A stretch of 64,000 nt of DNA from JAUIAI01 sp050633665 (GCA_050633665.1 JBOEGY010000007.1:496001-560000), one strand, 5' to 3'. Shown: positions 1 to 9,584, counted from the first letter of the stretch. Numbers and translations are program-made. The notes: generated by a model not told the origin, from the sequence alone.

Positions 1-44
1 TGTCCATCATGCTAGCAACAAATGAACAATCGCCTGAAATCGCC

Positions 45-1103
45 TTAGACAGTAATTGTGCGACTCGTCTGATGCGACAGATAAACAGCGTCTTCGATCT
101 GAATATTTCGCAAATAGGCGGCGCCGGAATTCTCTGACGGCGCGCCGCTGGCGATGTCATGAACAACTTGTCGCTGGAGCGCATAGACGCAATCGCCGCC
201 AAACCCATGATTGCGCCATTCATAATCATGCTCTTTTTCGTCCAGCCCGTGGGGTTTGAAAAACAAACGACCGTCCCCGTTGAGCCGCATCACGCCGGCC
301 GAACCCTCCAGCCAGTATTCCCCCATGGTCAGCCGCGTATTGGCGGCGGTATGGTCGTTGCTTCGATTGGCGTCAATCATTGCGGTCGTCCCGCGCTCAA
401 ACTCCAGCACGATATAACCGGCGTCCTCGCCCGCGATGACCGGATTGACACGCCGCAACCGGGCCGTCACACCGACAACCTCACCAAGCAGATACCGAAA
501 CGTATCAATCAGGTGAATCGCTGTTTCATGGACCAGGAATCGCGGCATTTTCTGAAAATACGGCTGACGGGCCAGATAAGCGCCTGCGCCCTGCCCGTCA
601 CCCGGGCGCAGGCGAACCGACACACAATACAGATCCCCCATACCACCGGCATCAATGAACCGCTTCATTTCGCGATGCCAGGGCATCCAGCGGAAGTTCT
701 CGTGCACGACCAGACGAATGCCTGCGGCTTGTGCTGCCTGAACGGTTTTCTGTGCCTGCTCGAAATCCGGTGCAAGCGGTTTCTGCACGATACAGTCAAT
801 CCCGTTATCGGCTGCCAGCCTGACCAGGCCAAGATGGGTTTCCGGTGGCGTTGCGATGTCAAGCAGATCGGGCTTTGACGCCTTTAGCAGTGATGACGCA
901 TCGGCATAGCCGGCCTCCGGCGCATACCGGGAAGCGGCCTCGCGCAACCGGGCCGGGTCGGCGTCTGCAATCCCGACCAGCTCGACGAGCGCTTGCTGTT
1001 GCAGTCGATGCCAGGCCTCCAGATGGAATTGCGCGAAGTAACCTGCTCCGATGACCGCCACTTTCAGACGCTGCCGACCATCAGGAGTATCAGACGAATT
1101 CAT
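45..1103 (-). CDS. Gfo/Idh/MocA family NAD(P)-dependent oxidoreductase
   Basis: 352 aa. The N-terminal Rossmann nucleotide-binding segment is visible (VAVIGAGYFAQFH, residues about 15-27). The family's usual EKP motif appears as QKP (IVQKPLAPD, near residue 110): the catalytic lysine is kept and the glutamate is replaced. The C-terminal half matches the family's substrate and oligomerisation domain. These enzymes oxidise or reduce sugars, cyclitols and related polyols; the substrate cannot be read here. It is the last gene of a three-gene minus-strand operon, and its start overlaps the end of the CoA-transferase gene by 4 bp, so translational coupling is likely. The family call is firm, the function open. 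Confidence 0.9.
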   Translation of the reverse strand: MNSSDTPDGRQRLKVAVIGAGYFAQFHLEAWHRLQQQALVELVGIADADPARLREAASRYAPEAGYADASSLLKASKPDLLDIATPPETHLGLVRLAADNGIDCIVQKPLAPDFEQAQKTVQAAQAAGIRLVVHENFRWMPWHREMKRFIDAGGMGDLYCVSVRLRPGDGQGAGAYLARQPYFQKMPRFLVHETAIHLIDTFRYLLGEVVGVTARLRRVNPVIAGEDAGYIVLEFERGTTAMIDANRSNDHTAANTRLTMGEYWLEGSAGVMRLNGDGRLFFKPHGLDEKEHDYEWRNHGFGGDCVYALQRQVVHDIASGAPSENSGAAYLRNIQIEDAVYLSHQTSRTITV

Positions 1104-2308
1104 GGATCGGAGCGATTCGACCGGACCGCGTCCGCTTCATTGAAGCTGGCGATTTCCTGATCAGAAAACCCTGAATCCCGCAGTATCTGGTCGGTTTGCT
1201 CGCCCAGTTCCGGCGCATGAGGCGGCTCGCTGACAGGCGTTTTACTCCAGCGGATCGGTGTTCGCATCACGCGAATCGCTCCTTCGCTGGGATGATTCAC
1301 CGTGCGGAAAAAGTCAACCGCGGCAAGATGCGGATCATCGAGAATACTGTCCAGGTCGTGCATCTTCATATAGGGAACATCAGCACTCTCCAACAGTTCG
1401 CTCCACTGCTCGGTGCTTCGCGTCTTGAACAGACTTGCCAGCAGGCCGGTCACCGCATCAATATTTTCGGCTCGCGATCCGAAGCTCGCAAGATAGGGAA
1501 ACTGCTCCAGCAAATCCGATTGTTCGATGGCGCCCAGAAAACTACGCCATTGCTTGTCGTTGTAGACAAGCGCGCAGAGGTAGCCGTCACTGGTCTGATA
1601 GGGCCGGCGGTCTGGCGACAGGTGACGCGCATATCCGGGCGGCCCCTCGGACGGCACATAGGTATGCCCCCCCAGATGATCACCGAGCACAAACTGAGTC
1701 ATTGTTTCGAACATCGGAATCTCAACCTGCTGACCCGAGCCACTCCGCTCACGTGCCAGCAGTGCCGCCAGAATCGCATTCAACGCAGACAAGCCGACTA
1801 CCCGGTCGGCCAGCGCATTGGGCGCATAGCGTGGAACACCGTCGCTGGCTTGAGCCATCAGGTCAGAAAACCCGGAGCCCCCTTGAATCAGATCGTCGTA
1901 CGCAGGCCGGTCCGCGTAAGGGCCTTGCTGACCGTAGCCGACCAGGTTCGCCACAACCAGGCGTTCAAACCGCACGCCCAGATCTGATGCCGCGAGCCCG
2001 ATCCGGGCGAGCGCCTTGGGCCGCACGTTGGTCACAAACACATCGGCCTGTTCAAGCAGGCGGTTCATCACCTTCTGGCCGGCCGCCGTTTTGAGATCGA
2101 TGGCAATGCTGCGCTTGCCCCGGTTAGCATTCAGGTAGACCGCGCCCATTCGCGGGTTACGGGTGGGTCCGAGGTCACGCACCAGGTCGCCATTGAATGG
2201 CTCCACCTTGATCACATCTGCGCCATATTCTCCGAGCAACTGGGTCGCGTAAGGCCCCATCAGCACAGAAGTCAGGTCAACGACACGCACGCCCTCAAGC
2301 GGCCCCAC
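1100..2308 (-). CDS. CaiB/BaiF family (class III) CoA-transferase
   Basis: 402 aa, the usual length for family III CoA-transferases. The N-terminus (LEGVRVVDLTSVLMGPYATQ) and the segment DVIKVEPFNGD are typical. Members move CoA between carboxylic acids, or racemise 2-methylacyl-CoAs. Where formyl-CoA transferase carries its catalytic aspartate, my by-eye alignment puts a glutamate (PMFETM), a variant also common in uncharacterised members, so acid specificity cannot be predicted. The gene begins 2 bp after the SelD fusion gene and overlaps the downstream oxidoreductase by 4 bp. It probably handles an organic acid in the same pathway as that oxidoreductase; this is inference from context. Confidence 0.92.
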   Translation of the reverse strand: MGPLEGVRVVDLTSVLMGPYATQLLGEYGADVIKVEPFNGDLVRDLGPTRNPRMGAVYLNANRGKRSIAIDLKTAAGQKVMNRLLEQADVFVTNVRPKALARIGLAASDLGVRFERLVVANLVGYGQQGPYADRPAYDDLIQGGSGFSDLMAQASDGVPRYAPNALADRVVGLSALNAILAALLARERSGSGQQVEIPMFETMTQFVLGDHLGGHTYVPSEGPPGYARHLSPDRRPYQTSDGYLCALVYNDKQWRSFLGAIEQSDLLEQFPYLASFGSRAENIDAVTGLLASLFKTRSTEQWSELLESADVPYMKMHDLDSILDDPHLAAVDFFRTVNHPSEGAIRVMRTPIRWSKTPVSEPPHAPELGEQTDQILRDSGFSDQEIASFNEADAVRSNRSDP

Positions 2309-2310
2309 GC

Positions 2311-4620
2311 TCAGGCTCCCCCGCTGTCAGTCAGCAGAATCGGCTCCAGCGCCTCACCGGGTGCCTGGATGCTGCCGATAATCTGCGTGTGTGGATAACC
2401 CGCCCCGCGCAGGGCCGCAACGCAGTCGTCCACCCGGTCAGCCGGCAGACTGGCCAATAAACCACCGGCCGTTTGCGGATCAAAAATAAGTCGATAACGC
2501 GGATGGTTCACCATTTCCTCCTGATTTCGCAACGCCCGCCTGAGTCTGACATTGGCCGGCTGCAATGAGCTCAATATACCGGCTGCGGCTGTTTCTTCCG
2601 CGCCCTCCAGAACGGGCAGCGCATGCAGATCCAGAATCGCATCCACTTCGGACGGCCGGGTCATTTCAACCAGGTGTCCCAGCAGACCGAAGCCGGTCAG
2701 ATCTGTGCACGCAGTCGCCCCATGAGACAAGACAATACGGGCCCCGACCTGGTTTGAAACCACCATGGATTCAAGGGCTTTATCAATCCAGCGTCCCCGG
2801 GTCGCCAGCAACGGATGGGCAGCAAACAGCGTTCCGGTCCCAATCGGCTTGGTCAGAATAAGAACATCGCCGGGTTGCATGCCGCTTTTGCGGGTAACCG
2901 CGCGCATATCCTCATCGATCAGACCGTTGATCGCAAACCCCAGCGCCAGTTCGCGGCCTTCCCCGGTGTGCCCGCCAACCAGGGCGCATCCGGCTTCATT
3001 GAGCACTTCGACCGCGCCGGACATCATCTGAAACAAGGTGTCTTCTGTCTTGCTCTCCAGACCCGGCGGGACGGTGACAACCGCAGTGGCCGTCTGCGGC
3101 TCGCCACCCATTGCATAAATATCTCCCAACGCATGGTTGGCCGCCACCTTGCCAAATAAATAGGGATCGTCAATAAATGCGCGGAAAAAATCGATTGAAT
3201 GCACCAGGGCTTTGCCGGGCGGAATTCTGACCACCGCGGCATCATCGGGCGCATGCAAACCGATCAGAACATCTTCGCGCGCCACCGGGGTTAAAGCGCC
3301 CAACGCCCGTGATAACACCCCGGCGCCAACTTTCGCCCCGCAGCCGCCACATCGCATCGCTATCGCGGACAAGGCCTGCGCCGCCTCTTGCTGGTTCAGC
3401 TTGACCGACGCCTCTGCTGTGGCACCAGAGCCTGTCTTGCCTGCCGCTGACTCACTCATCGGCGGCAGTTTCGAGAATTTATCCATGAATCGCCGGTCGA
3501 TCCAGTCTTTCCAGCGCCAGACCCATTCGCCCTGAAAACAGACCTTGCCGCGCGAGGCAACCGCATATTTGTTACCGGTACTGATTAACGCCAGCCAGGA
3601 TTTTTGCGGGGTGTACTCCCGAAGCGCCCGCCCTTGCACCGCGCGGCGCAAATTTTCGGCCAGAGGCCGGCCCTGGCGAACCGCAAAGACGCCGGCTTTT
3701 TCAAGAGGGTGATTCACCATCGCGCTGATATCGCCGGCGGCAAAAATCTCCGGATCAGTTACTGTCTGCAAGGTATCGCGGACTTGTACAAATCCGTTCT
3801 TATCGAGATCCAGCCCGGTTTTCTGCAACCATTGAGCCCCGCCGGCCTGGGTGACCCACATCACTTCGTCAGCCGGATGCGTCTGCATGTCGGCGGTTTG
3901 AAGCGCACCGTCGCTCACCTGCGTCACCGCCGAACCAAGATGCAGGTTGACCTGGCGCTCGCGCAGAATCGATTCATAGCTGGCGCGCACTTGTTCATTG
4001 TGGGTGGGCAGAATACGGTCAGTGTCGGTAAACAGATCAAAACTCAACTCATCAGGTCTGCGTCCCCGGGTTTGCAACTCTGCGGTCAGGCGATGGTGCA
4101 TGGCCAGCGTCAGTTCAACCCCGCCAGCGCCAGCCCCCACCACCGCTATTCGCATTGGGCCGGTGCTCGCTCGCACCCGTTCGAGCAACGATATCCAGCG
4201 GTCATTGAACTGATTTATCGGCTTCACGGGCACCGCGTGCTCTTGCGCGCCGGCAACCCGACTCACTTGCGGCGTTGATCCGATATTGATTGATAGGAAG
4301 TCGTAGGGGATATCAGGGCGGCCATCGCAGACGACTTTCTTGGCCGACCGGTCGATATTGGTCACCGAGGCACTGTAAAAACGCGCCCCCGCAAACTCGG
4401 CCAGTTTGCGCAAATCGATGTGAACAGCATCGTAGTCATAATGCCCGGCTATATAACCAGGCAACATGCCTGAATACGGCGTGTGAGTATCCCGACAGAT
4501 GACCGTCAGGCGTACACCGGGAATCGGCTTCATGCCGAAACGCTTTATGACACCAACATGGCTATGTCCTCCGCCGACCAATACGATATCGCGAAGGACG
4601 GGCTGCTCAGTAGATTGCAT
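2311..4620 (-). CDS. selD: Fusion of FAD/NAD(P)-dependent oxidoreductase and selenide, water dikinase
   Basis: 769 aa. Residues 1 to about 390 form an NDH-2-like pyridine nucleotide-disulfide oxidoreductase: a dinucleotide motif VLVGGGHSHVG near residue 13, a second (VVGAGAGGVE) near 160, and the FAD-binding FAAGD near 295. A short Ser/Ala-rich linker follows. From about residue 425 it is SelD, with the catalytic Cys-Lys pair in CGGCGAK, the ATP-binding APDDAAV and the late TAGGLL segment. SelD makes selenophosphate from selenide and ATP for selenocysteine or 2-selenouridine tRNA. The oxidoreductase part may prepare reduced selenium (inference). The position that can be Sec is Cys here. First gene of the operon; no selA, selB or selU is visible nearby. 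Confidence 0.93.
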   Translation of the reverse strand: MQSTEQPVLRDIVLVGGGHSHVGVIKRFGMKPIPGVRLTVICRDTHTPYSGMLPGYIAGHYDYDAVHIDLRKLAEFAGARFYSASVTNIDRSAKKVVCDGRPDIPYDFLSINIGSTPQVSRVAGAQEHAVPVKPINQFNDRWISLLERVRASTGPMRIAVVGAGAGGVELTLAMHHRLTAELQTRGRRPDELSFDLFTDTDRILPTHNEQVRASYESILRERQVNLHLGSAVTQVSDGALQTADMQTHPADEVMWVTQAGGAQWLQKTGLDLDKNGFVQVRDTLQTVTDPEIFAAGDISAMVNHPLEKAGVFAVRQGRPLAENLRRAVQGRALREYTPQKSWLALISTGNKYAVASRGKVCFQGEWVWRWKDWIDRRFMDKFSKLPPMSESAAGKTGSGATAEASVKLNQQEAAQALSAIAMRCGGCGAKVGAGVLSRALGALTPVAREDVLIGLHAPDDAAVVRIPPGKALVHSIDFFRAFIDDPYLFGKVAANHALGDIYAMGGEPQTATAVVTVPPGLESKTEDTLFQMMSGAVEVLNEAGCALVGGHTGEGRELALGFAINGLIDEDMRAVTRKSGMQPGDVLILTKPIGTGTLFAAHPLLATRGRWIDKALESMVVSNQVGARIVLSHGATACTDLTGFGLLGHLVEMTRPSEVDAILDLHALPVLEGAEETAAAGILSSLQPANVRLRRALRNQEEMVNHPRYRLIFDPQTAGGLLASLPADRVDDCVAALRGAGYPHTQIIGSIQAPGEALEPILLTDSGGA

Positions 4621-4687
4621 CTGATACTCGGGAAAAATTAGACAATTGGAACTGACTGACCAAGGATAGCGGGTTCAGGCAAACCGG

Positions 4688-5572
4688 TTAACTACTGGGT
4701 TTCAGCACCGCCAGCGCCAGCGCACCGGCAGAACAGGCCATGGCCAGCCACTGCAGCAAGCCCAACGGCTCTCCGTGCACAATAGCCCCGGAAATCATTG
4801 CCACGATCGGCACCATGATTGACGCCAGACCGGCTACATTGGCTGGCAACAAGCCAACAATCGAGAACCAGCTCGCATTGCCGATACTCATGGGTATCAA
4901 AGCGATGTAGGCAATTACAACAATCGATTGCCAGGAGGGTACAAACCATTCCCCTTCAGCCAGTACCAAAGCGGCTATCGTGATGGGAATCCAGCACAAC
5001 ATCAGCTGCCAGCCGGTCAGGACCAGCGCCCCCGCGTTTACATTGCCACGTTTGAGGATCAGTGTCCCGACCGCCCAGCCCAGCCCGCCAAGGAGGCCCA
5101 GCGCGAAGCCCAGCGGCGCCTCGGCATAGTCGCGCAGCCCCGGAACCATCAATAGAAGCACCGCTGCGGCGCCCAGAACAATTGCCAGCATCAGCCGCCG
5201 GGTGGGTCTTTCGCCCAGAACGCCCCAGGTAATCAGCGCCGCCCATAACGGCATCGTAAAACCCAGTACCGCTGACTGGCCGGTAGCGATAAGCGTCGCT
5301 GACCAGGCGGTTGCAATATTCCAGATCACCAGATAAAACAACGAAGACAAGATCACGACCCGCCAGTAGCGAGGTTCAATCCGCAGCGATTCGCCGCGCA
5401 TCCGGGCAACCAGCAGTAAAGCCGCTCCGGCTATAAAGACGGAAACAGACCGGAATGTCCAGACGGACACCTCCTGAACCGCCAGCGGAAAGAGCGGCCA
5501 GTTGGTCCCCCAGACCAGCGTCAGGACAACCAGGAGAATCAGAGCACGGCGGGGTATTGCAACTTGGGACAT
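4688..5572 (-). CDS. EamA/DMT family membrane transporter
   Basis: 294 aa from the ATG at 5572. It is almost entirely hydrophobic, with about ten membrane segments and two EamA halves. The first half begins LVVLTLVWGTNWPLF, the second contains LGLLGGLGWAVGTLILKRG. Family members are drug/metabolite exporters of the inner membrane; the substrate is unknown. A GTG at 5623 would add 17 polar residues; I prefer the ATG because the membrane segment then starts at the usual distance. The gene diverges from the isomerase-like gene starting at 5632, leaving about 59 bp for both promoters. Confidence 0.88.
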   Translation of the reverse strand: MSQVAIPRRALILLVVLTLVWGTNWPLFPLAVQEVSVWTFRSVSVFIAGAALLLVARMRGESLRIEPRYWRVVILSSLFYLVIWNIATAWSATLIATGQSAVLGFTMPLWAALITWGVLGERPTRRLMLAIVLGAAAVLLLMVPGLRDYAEAPLGFALGLLGGLGWAVGTLILKRGNVNAGALVLTGWQLMLCWIPITIAALVLAEGEWFVPSWQSIVVIAYIALIPMSIGNASWFSIVGLLPANVAGLASIMVPIVAMISGAIVHGEPLGLLQWLAMACSAGALALAVLKPSS

Positions 5573-5631
5573 GGTGCGGGAGAGTCTCGAAAAATCAGTT
5601 TTGTACAAACGGTCCGGGTACACTTGCGGCG

Positions 5632-6243
5632 ATGAAACAAGTCGAATACTTCTATTCCTCGCACTCCGCGTTCGCGTACTTCGGTTCTGCTACCTTCAAT
5701 CGCATTGTGCGCGATTGTGGCGCCAGGGTGATTCACCGACCGGTCGACTTGAGAGTTTTGCTCAATGCTGTCGGCCCAGGGCCCACCGGCAACCTGACCA
5801 ATGCCCGGCACGCATATTTTTTTGGTACAGAAATTGAGCGCTGGTCGGCGTTCCGTCAGGCCCCTATTGACCGGATCCGGCCTACCCATCATGACAACGA
5901 CCTGGCCTTGTCCAGTGGCATGTTGTTAGCGGCTATTGAACTGAATCAAGACATTGACGCCCTGGCTCACCACATGTTGCAAGCTCATTGGCGCGACAAT
6001 GCCGACCTGGCCGCCGCCGCGGACCTGCGCCACATCGCCGCGGCCGCCGGCTTGTCGGCGGAGCCTCTGCTCGATCTGGCGATGACGCCGGAGATTCAGC
6101 AGCGCTTTCAGGCCAATACCCAGGAGGCGATTGAGCGGACGGTTTTCGGCTCACCGACCTATATCATTGACGGCGTTATGTATTACGGTCAGGACCGGCT
6201 GGACTTCGTCAAAGAGCATCTCGAACATCTCCCCGCCAACTAA
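5632..6243 (+). CDS. 2-hydroxychromene-2-carboxylate isomerase/DsbA-like thioredoxin-fold protein
   Basis: 203 aa. The N-terminus EYFYSSHSAFAYFG and the C-terminal FGSPTYIIDGVMYYGQDRL match the HCCA isomerase branch of the DsbA/kappa-GST family, which uses glutathione to isomerise intermediates of aromatic ring breakdown. The serine pair of the first motif replaces the CxxC of true thiol oxidoreductases, which favours isomerase or GST-like chemistry. I start at the ATG at 5632, since upstream residues do not resemble the family. It is the first of three plus-strand genes and is followed 17 bp later by a membrane protein. A role in aromatic or xenobiotic breakdown is inference. Confidence 0.85.
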   Translation: MKQVEYFYSSHSAFAYFGSATFNRIVRDCGARVIHRPVDLRVLLNAVGPGPTGNLTNARHAYFFGTEIERWSAFRQAPIDRIRPTHHDNDLALSSGMLLAAIELNQDIDALAHHMLQAHWRDNADLAAAADLRHIAAAAGLSAEPLLDLAMTPEIQQRFQANTQEAIERTVFGSPTYIIDGVMYYGQDRLDFVKEHLEHLPAN

Positions 6244-6260
6244 GCACAGAATCAATTTCC

Positions 6261-6971
6261 ATGACTTCCCCGAAGAAAAACAATCCGTTTGTTGAACTGA
6301 TCATCAACATCCTGCTGCCATCGGTCATTCTGATGAAGTTCAGCGGGCCGGATGATCTCGGCACTGTTGGCGCGCTAGTGCTCGCCCTGTCATTTCCGCT
6401 GGTCTGGGGTCTGATTGACCTGGTTCGCTCCCACAAGATCAACTATTTTGCCGTCCTCGGACTGGTCAGCGTCTTGCTGACCGGCGGCATCGGCTTACTC
6501 AAACTGGATGCTCAGTGGCTGGCCGTCAAAGAAGCAGCCATTCCCGGCATTATCGGCCTGGTCGTGTTGATCTCGGTGTGGACGAACCGTCCATTGATAC
6601 GTCTGCTGATCTACAACCCGACGGTCATCAATGTTGAAAAAGTACATGCCGCCTTGCAAGCGCATCAGTCAGAACAGATTTTCGAGAACCGGCTGCGAAC
6701 GGCAACCCTGATGCTGGCCGGCACTTTTTTCTTCTCATCATTCATGAACTATGTGATTGCTAAATGGATTGTCGTCAGCGAATCTGGTACCGAAGCCTTT
6801 AATGAAGAACTCGGCACCATGACCTTGCTCAGTTACCCGATGATCGCTATTCCCTCAATGGTCATGATGATTGCGGTTTTTTTCTATCTGATTAACAGTG
6901 CCCGCAAACTGACCGGTCTGGACCTCGGCGAAATGCTCAACCAGGGCAATGACGAGCAAAAGAGCGAATGA
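6261..6971 (+). CDS. VC0807-type integral membrane protein, function unknown
   Basis: 236 aa with five or six hydrophobic segments, including residues 11-25, 32-50, 58-76, 88-105, 148-170 and 195-215. The sequence resembles proteins annotated VC0807 family, distantly like intracellular septation protein A; this is from memory of the family. No catalytic motif is evident. Its stop overlaps the ATG of the downstream monooxygenase by 4 bp, implying co-expression. It may be an accessory membrane protein or simply a co-transcribed neighbour. Confidence 0.75.
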   Translation: MTSPKKNNPFVELIINILLPSVILMKFSGPDDLGTVGALVLALSFPLVWGLIDLVRSHKINYFAVLGLVSVLLTGGIGLLKLDAQWLAVKEAAIPGIIGLVVLISVWTNRPLIRLLIYNPTVINVEKVHAALQAHQSEQIFENRLRTATLMLAGTFFFSSFMNYVIAKWIVVSESGTEAFNEELGTMTLLSYPMIAIPSMVMMIAVFFYLINSARKLTGLDLGEMLNQGNDEQKSE

Positions 6972-8428
6972 CAAACACTCCCCGCCCCCACCAGACGGTG
7001 ATTATTGGCGCAGGCATGTCCGGGATATGCATGGCAATATCACTGAAGCGGGCGGGCCTGCACAATTTTGTCATCCTTGAAAAGTCAGACCAAGCCGGCG
7101 GCACCTGGCATGAAAACCGTTACCCTGGAGCACAATGCGATGTGCAATCGCATTTATATGCTTTTTCATTTGCACCGAACCCCGACTGGACCCGTCGCTA
7201 TGCCGGCTCGGCCGAAATCCAGGCCTACCTTCAAAACCTGATCCGGCAGTTTGATCTGACCGGGCACCTACAACTCAACACCGCGGTTAAAACTGCCCGC
7301 TTTGATGAGGCTGACGGCCTCTGGACCCTGGTTACCGGCGACGGGCGAATCTTGATGAGTCAGGCGATTGCGCTTAGCCAGGCGCCTTTACACGAACCTC
7401 GCTGGCCCCAGATCCCCGGCCTCGACAGCTTTGGCGGCAAGTTGATTCACACCGCGAAGTGGCCCGAAACGCATTCACTGCGCGGTCGCAAAGTTGCCGT
7501 CATTGGCAATGCGGCCAGTGCGGTTCAACTGGTACCACCGGTTGCCCGGCAAGCAGCAGAACTGACCGTCTTCCAACGCTCGGCCAACTGGATAATGCCG
7601 CGTGGTGACCGCTTGTTTACCGGTCTGGAGCGTCAACTATTGCGTCGGCCGATCCCGGCCAGGGCTTACCGCTGGTTCCTCGCCGCCCGTTATGAGTCCA
7701 ATCGGCTCGGGTTCACGCCGCATTCGGCAGCCAGTCGCTTTGCGGCAAAACAGGCTCAGTCTCACCTGACCCGTCAGGTCAGTGACCCCGCGCTGCGACA
7801 GACCCTGACCCCCGACTATCCTCTGGGCTGTAAACGCATTCTGGTCACAGACGACTACTACCCGGCGCTGCAACGCCCGAACGTACGCCTGGAAACCCGC
7901 CCGATATCAGCGGCCAGTCAAACCGGCCTCATCCTGACAACGGGCGAGTCACTCGAATTTGACGACATCATCTGCGCGACCGGATTTGATATCGGGGGCA
8001 GCCTTGCCCGGATTGATATCACCGGGCGTGCCGGAGCCAGCCTGGCTCGGCAGCAGGCCGACAAACCGGCGGCATTGCATGGCATGACAGTACCGGACTT
8101 CCCCAATCTGTTCTTGCTGCTGGGACCCAATACCGCGACCGGGCATACCTCAACGCTACTCTATATCGAAGCCCAGACGGGTTATGTCGTGCAGTGCCTG
8201 CAAGAGCTGAACCGCCGCGCCCGCAAGGCGTTAGTAGTTCGGGAAGCGGTCTACCAGGCGCATAACAAAGCGTTGCAAGACCGCCTGCGTGAAACGGTCT
8301 GGGGGGCTGACTGCACCAGCTGGTATAAATCGACCGATGGTCATAACGGCACTATTTATCCCGGTTTTACGCCCCAGTACCGGCGTGCGGTCAAGCGACC
8401 CGACTTCAGCCAGTTTGAATTCCTCTGA
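6968..8428 (+). CDS. Flavin-containing (Baeyer-Villiger type) monooxygenase
   Basis: 486 aa. The FAD-binding GxGxxG (VIIGAGMSGI, residues about 10-19) is followed by GTWHENRYPGAQCDV, and the Baeyer-Villiger fingerprint FxGxxxHxxxWP is at residues 155-166 (FGGKLIHTAKWP). A second Rossmann motif for NADPH (VAVIGNAASAVQ) follows. Such enzymes insert oxygen next to a ketone or oxidise heteroatoms using NADPH and O2. The gene overlaps the VC0807-type gene by 4 bp and is last of a three-gene unit with the isomerase-like gene. A possible hairpin lies just downstream. Substrate unknown. Confidence 0.93.
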   Translation: MTNTPRPHQTVIIGAGMSGICMAISLKRAGLHNFVILEKSDQAGGTWHENRYPGAQCDVQSHLYAFSFAPNPDWTRRYAGSAEIQAYLQNLIRQFDLTGHLQLNTAVKTARFDEADGLWTLVTGDGRILMSQAIALSQAPLHEPRWPQIPGLDSFGGKLIHTAKWPETHSLRGRKVAVIGNAASAVQLVPPVARQAAELTVFQRSANWIMPRGDRLFTGLERQLLRRPIPARAYRWFLAARYESNRLGFTPHSAASRFAAKQAQSHLTRQVSDPALRQTLTPDYPLGCKRILVTDDYYPALQRPNVRLETRPISAASQTGLILTTGESLEFDDIICATGFDIGGSLARIDITGRAGASLARQQADKPAALHGMTVPDFPNLFLLLGPNTATGHTSTLLYIEAQTGYVVQCLQELNRRARKALVVREAVYQAHNKALQDRLRETVWGADCTSWYKSTDGHNGTIYPGFTPQYRRAVKRPDFSQFEFL

Positions 8429-8441
8429 CTGCGCTGACCAG

Positions 8442-8470
8442 AAGAGTCTTCGGCCTTCGGCACGGCTCTT
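8442..8470 (+). terminator. Weak hairpin after the monooxygenase gene
   Basis: AAGAGTC pairs with GGCTCTT (one G-T pair) around a 15-base loop, 14 bases after the monooxygenase stop. There is no T-run after it, so it may be a Rho-independent terminator of poor quality or only a message-stabilising stem. Confidence 0.3.
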
Positions 8471-8531
8471 GCATTAAGCGCCTGTGATCCTTATGCTCGC
8501 TGCCTGCTAAACAGGTTTCAAGGAGTCAGCT

Positions 8532-9584
8532 ATGAGTCACAGTGCCGGGGGATTGACTATCGGCATCGTCGGGGCGACCGGTATGGTCGGAAACGCAGTA
8601 CGCCGCATCCTCGCACAAAGAAAGTTTCCGGTCAGGCAGCTACGCTTGTTTGCTTCGGCAAGGTCGGTTGGCAGAACCCTGCCCTGGAACGGACAGGAAA
8701 TTCCAATTGAAGAAGCGGATACCGCTGACCCGAGCGGGCTGGATATCGTGATTTTTTCAGCCGGCGCCACTTGTTCGCGCGCCCTGGCTCCAAAATATGC
8801 TGCCGCCGGCGCGATCGTGATCGACAATTCATCAGCCTGGCGCATGGACCCGGAGGTCCCACTGGTTGTCAGCGAGGTCAATCCGCATGCCGCCGCACAG
8901 CGCCCGAAAGGCATTATTGCCAACCCTAACTGCACCACAATGGCGGCAATGCCGGTCTTGAAGCCACTGGACAGTGAAGCCGGCCTGACCCGGTTGCTGG
9001 CGTCGACTTATCAGGCCGTGTCCGGTGGTGGGCTTGCGGGTGTTGAAACCCTGGCGGATGAAATCAATGCCATCGGTAAGGATTCCTCGGCATTGGCCGA
9101 TAGCGGCGACGCGTTGACTCTCCCTGAACCGAAAATGTATGCCAGGAACATCGCGTTTAACGTGTTGCCGTATGCAGGCGCGTATTCGGGCGATGACGGC
9201 TGGACCGACGAAGAACTCAAGTTCAGCAACGAGAGTCGGAAAATCCTCGAACTTCCGGCGCTTAAAGTAGCCGGCACTTGTGTGCGGGTGCCGGTCTACA
9301 CTGGCCATTCGCTGTCGATCAATGCCGAATTTGAACGCCCCATCAGCACCGCCCGGGCCACTGAAATCCTGTCAACCGCTCCCGGCGTTGTCGTGACCGA
9401 CATTCCGACTCCTCTGGAGGCAGCCGGCAAAGACCCAAGCTATGTCGGGCGAATCCGGGTCGATCCAAGCGTCGAGAACGGGCTTGTTCTGTTTATTTCC
9501 AGTGACAACCTGCGCAAAGGTGCCGCATTGAATACGGTTCAGATTGCCGAACTGCTGTCCAGCGAGTTTGCGGCCCGGCAATAG
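8532..9584 (+). CDS. asd: Aspartate-semialdehyde dehydrogenase
   Basis: 350 aa. It makes L-aspartate semialdehyde from 4-phosphoaspartate with NADPH, the branch point to lysine/diaminopimelate, threonine and methionine. The N-terminal GIVGATGMVG binds NADP. The active-site cysteine is Cys134 in NPNCTTMA, and the later GHSLSI carries the catalytic histidine. Length is normal. The start follows a clear ribosome site (AAGGAG, 8 bases upstream). The neighbouring gene on the right is on the opposite strand, so asd appears to be transcribed alone. Confidence 0.97.
   Translation: MSHSAGGLTIGIVGATGMVGNAVRRILAQRKFPVRQLRLFASARSVGRTLPWNGQEIPIEEADTADPSGLDIVIFSAGATCSRALAPKYAAAGAIVIDNSSAWRMDPEVPLVVSEVNPHAAAQRPKGIIANPNCTTMAAMPVLKPLDSEAGLTRLLASTYQAVSGGGLAGVETLADEINAIGKDSSALADSGDALTLPEPKMYARNIAFNVLPYAGAYSGDDGWTDEELKFSNESRKILELPALKVAGTCVRVPVYTGHSLSINAEFERPISTARATEILSTAPGVVVTDIPTPLEAAGKDPSYVGRIRVDPSVENGLVLFISSDNLRKGAALNTVQIAELLSSEFAARQ

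Noticed and set aside
159..878. 239-codon plus-strand frame opposite the Gfo/Idh/MocA gene
   Set aside because: The minus-strand gene has clear family motifs; the opposite frame has none and is a by-product of GC-rich codons.
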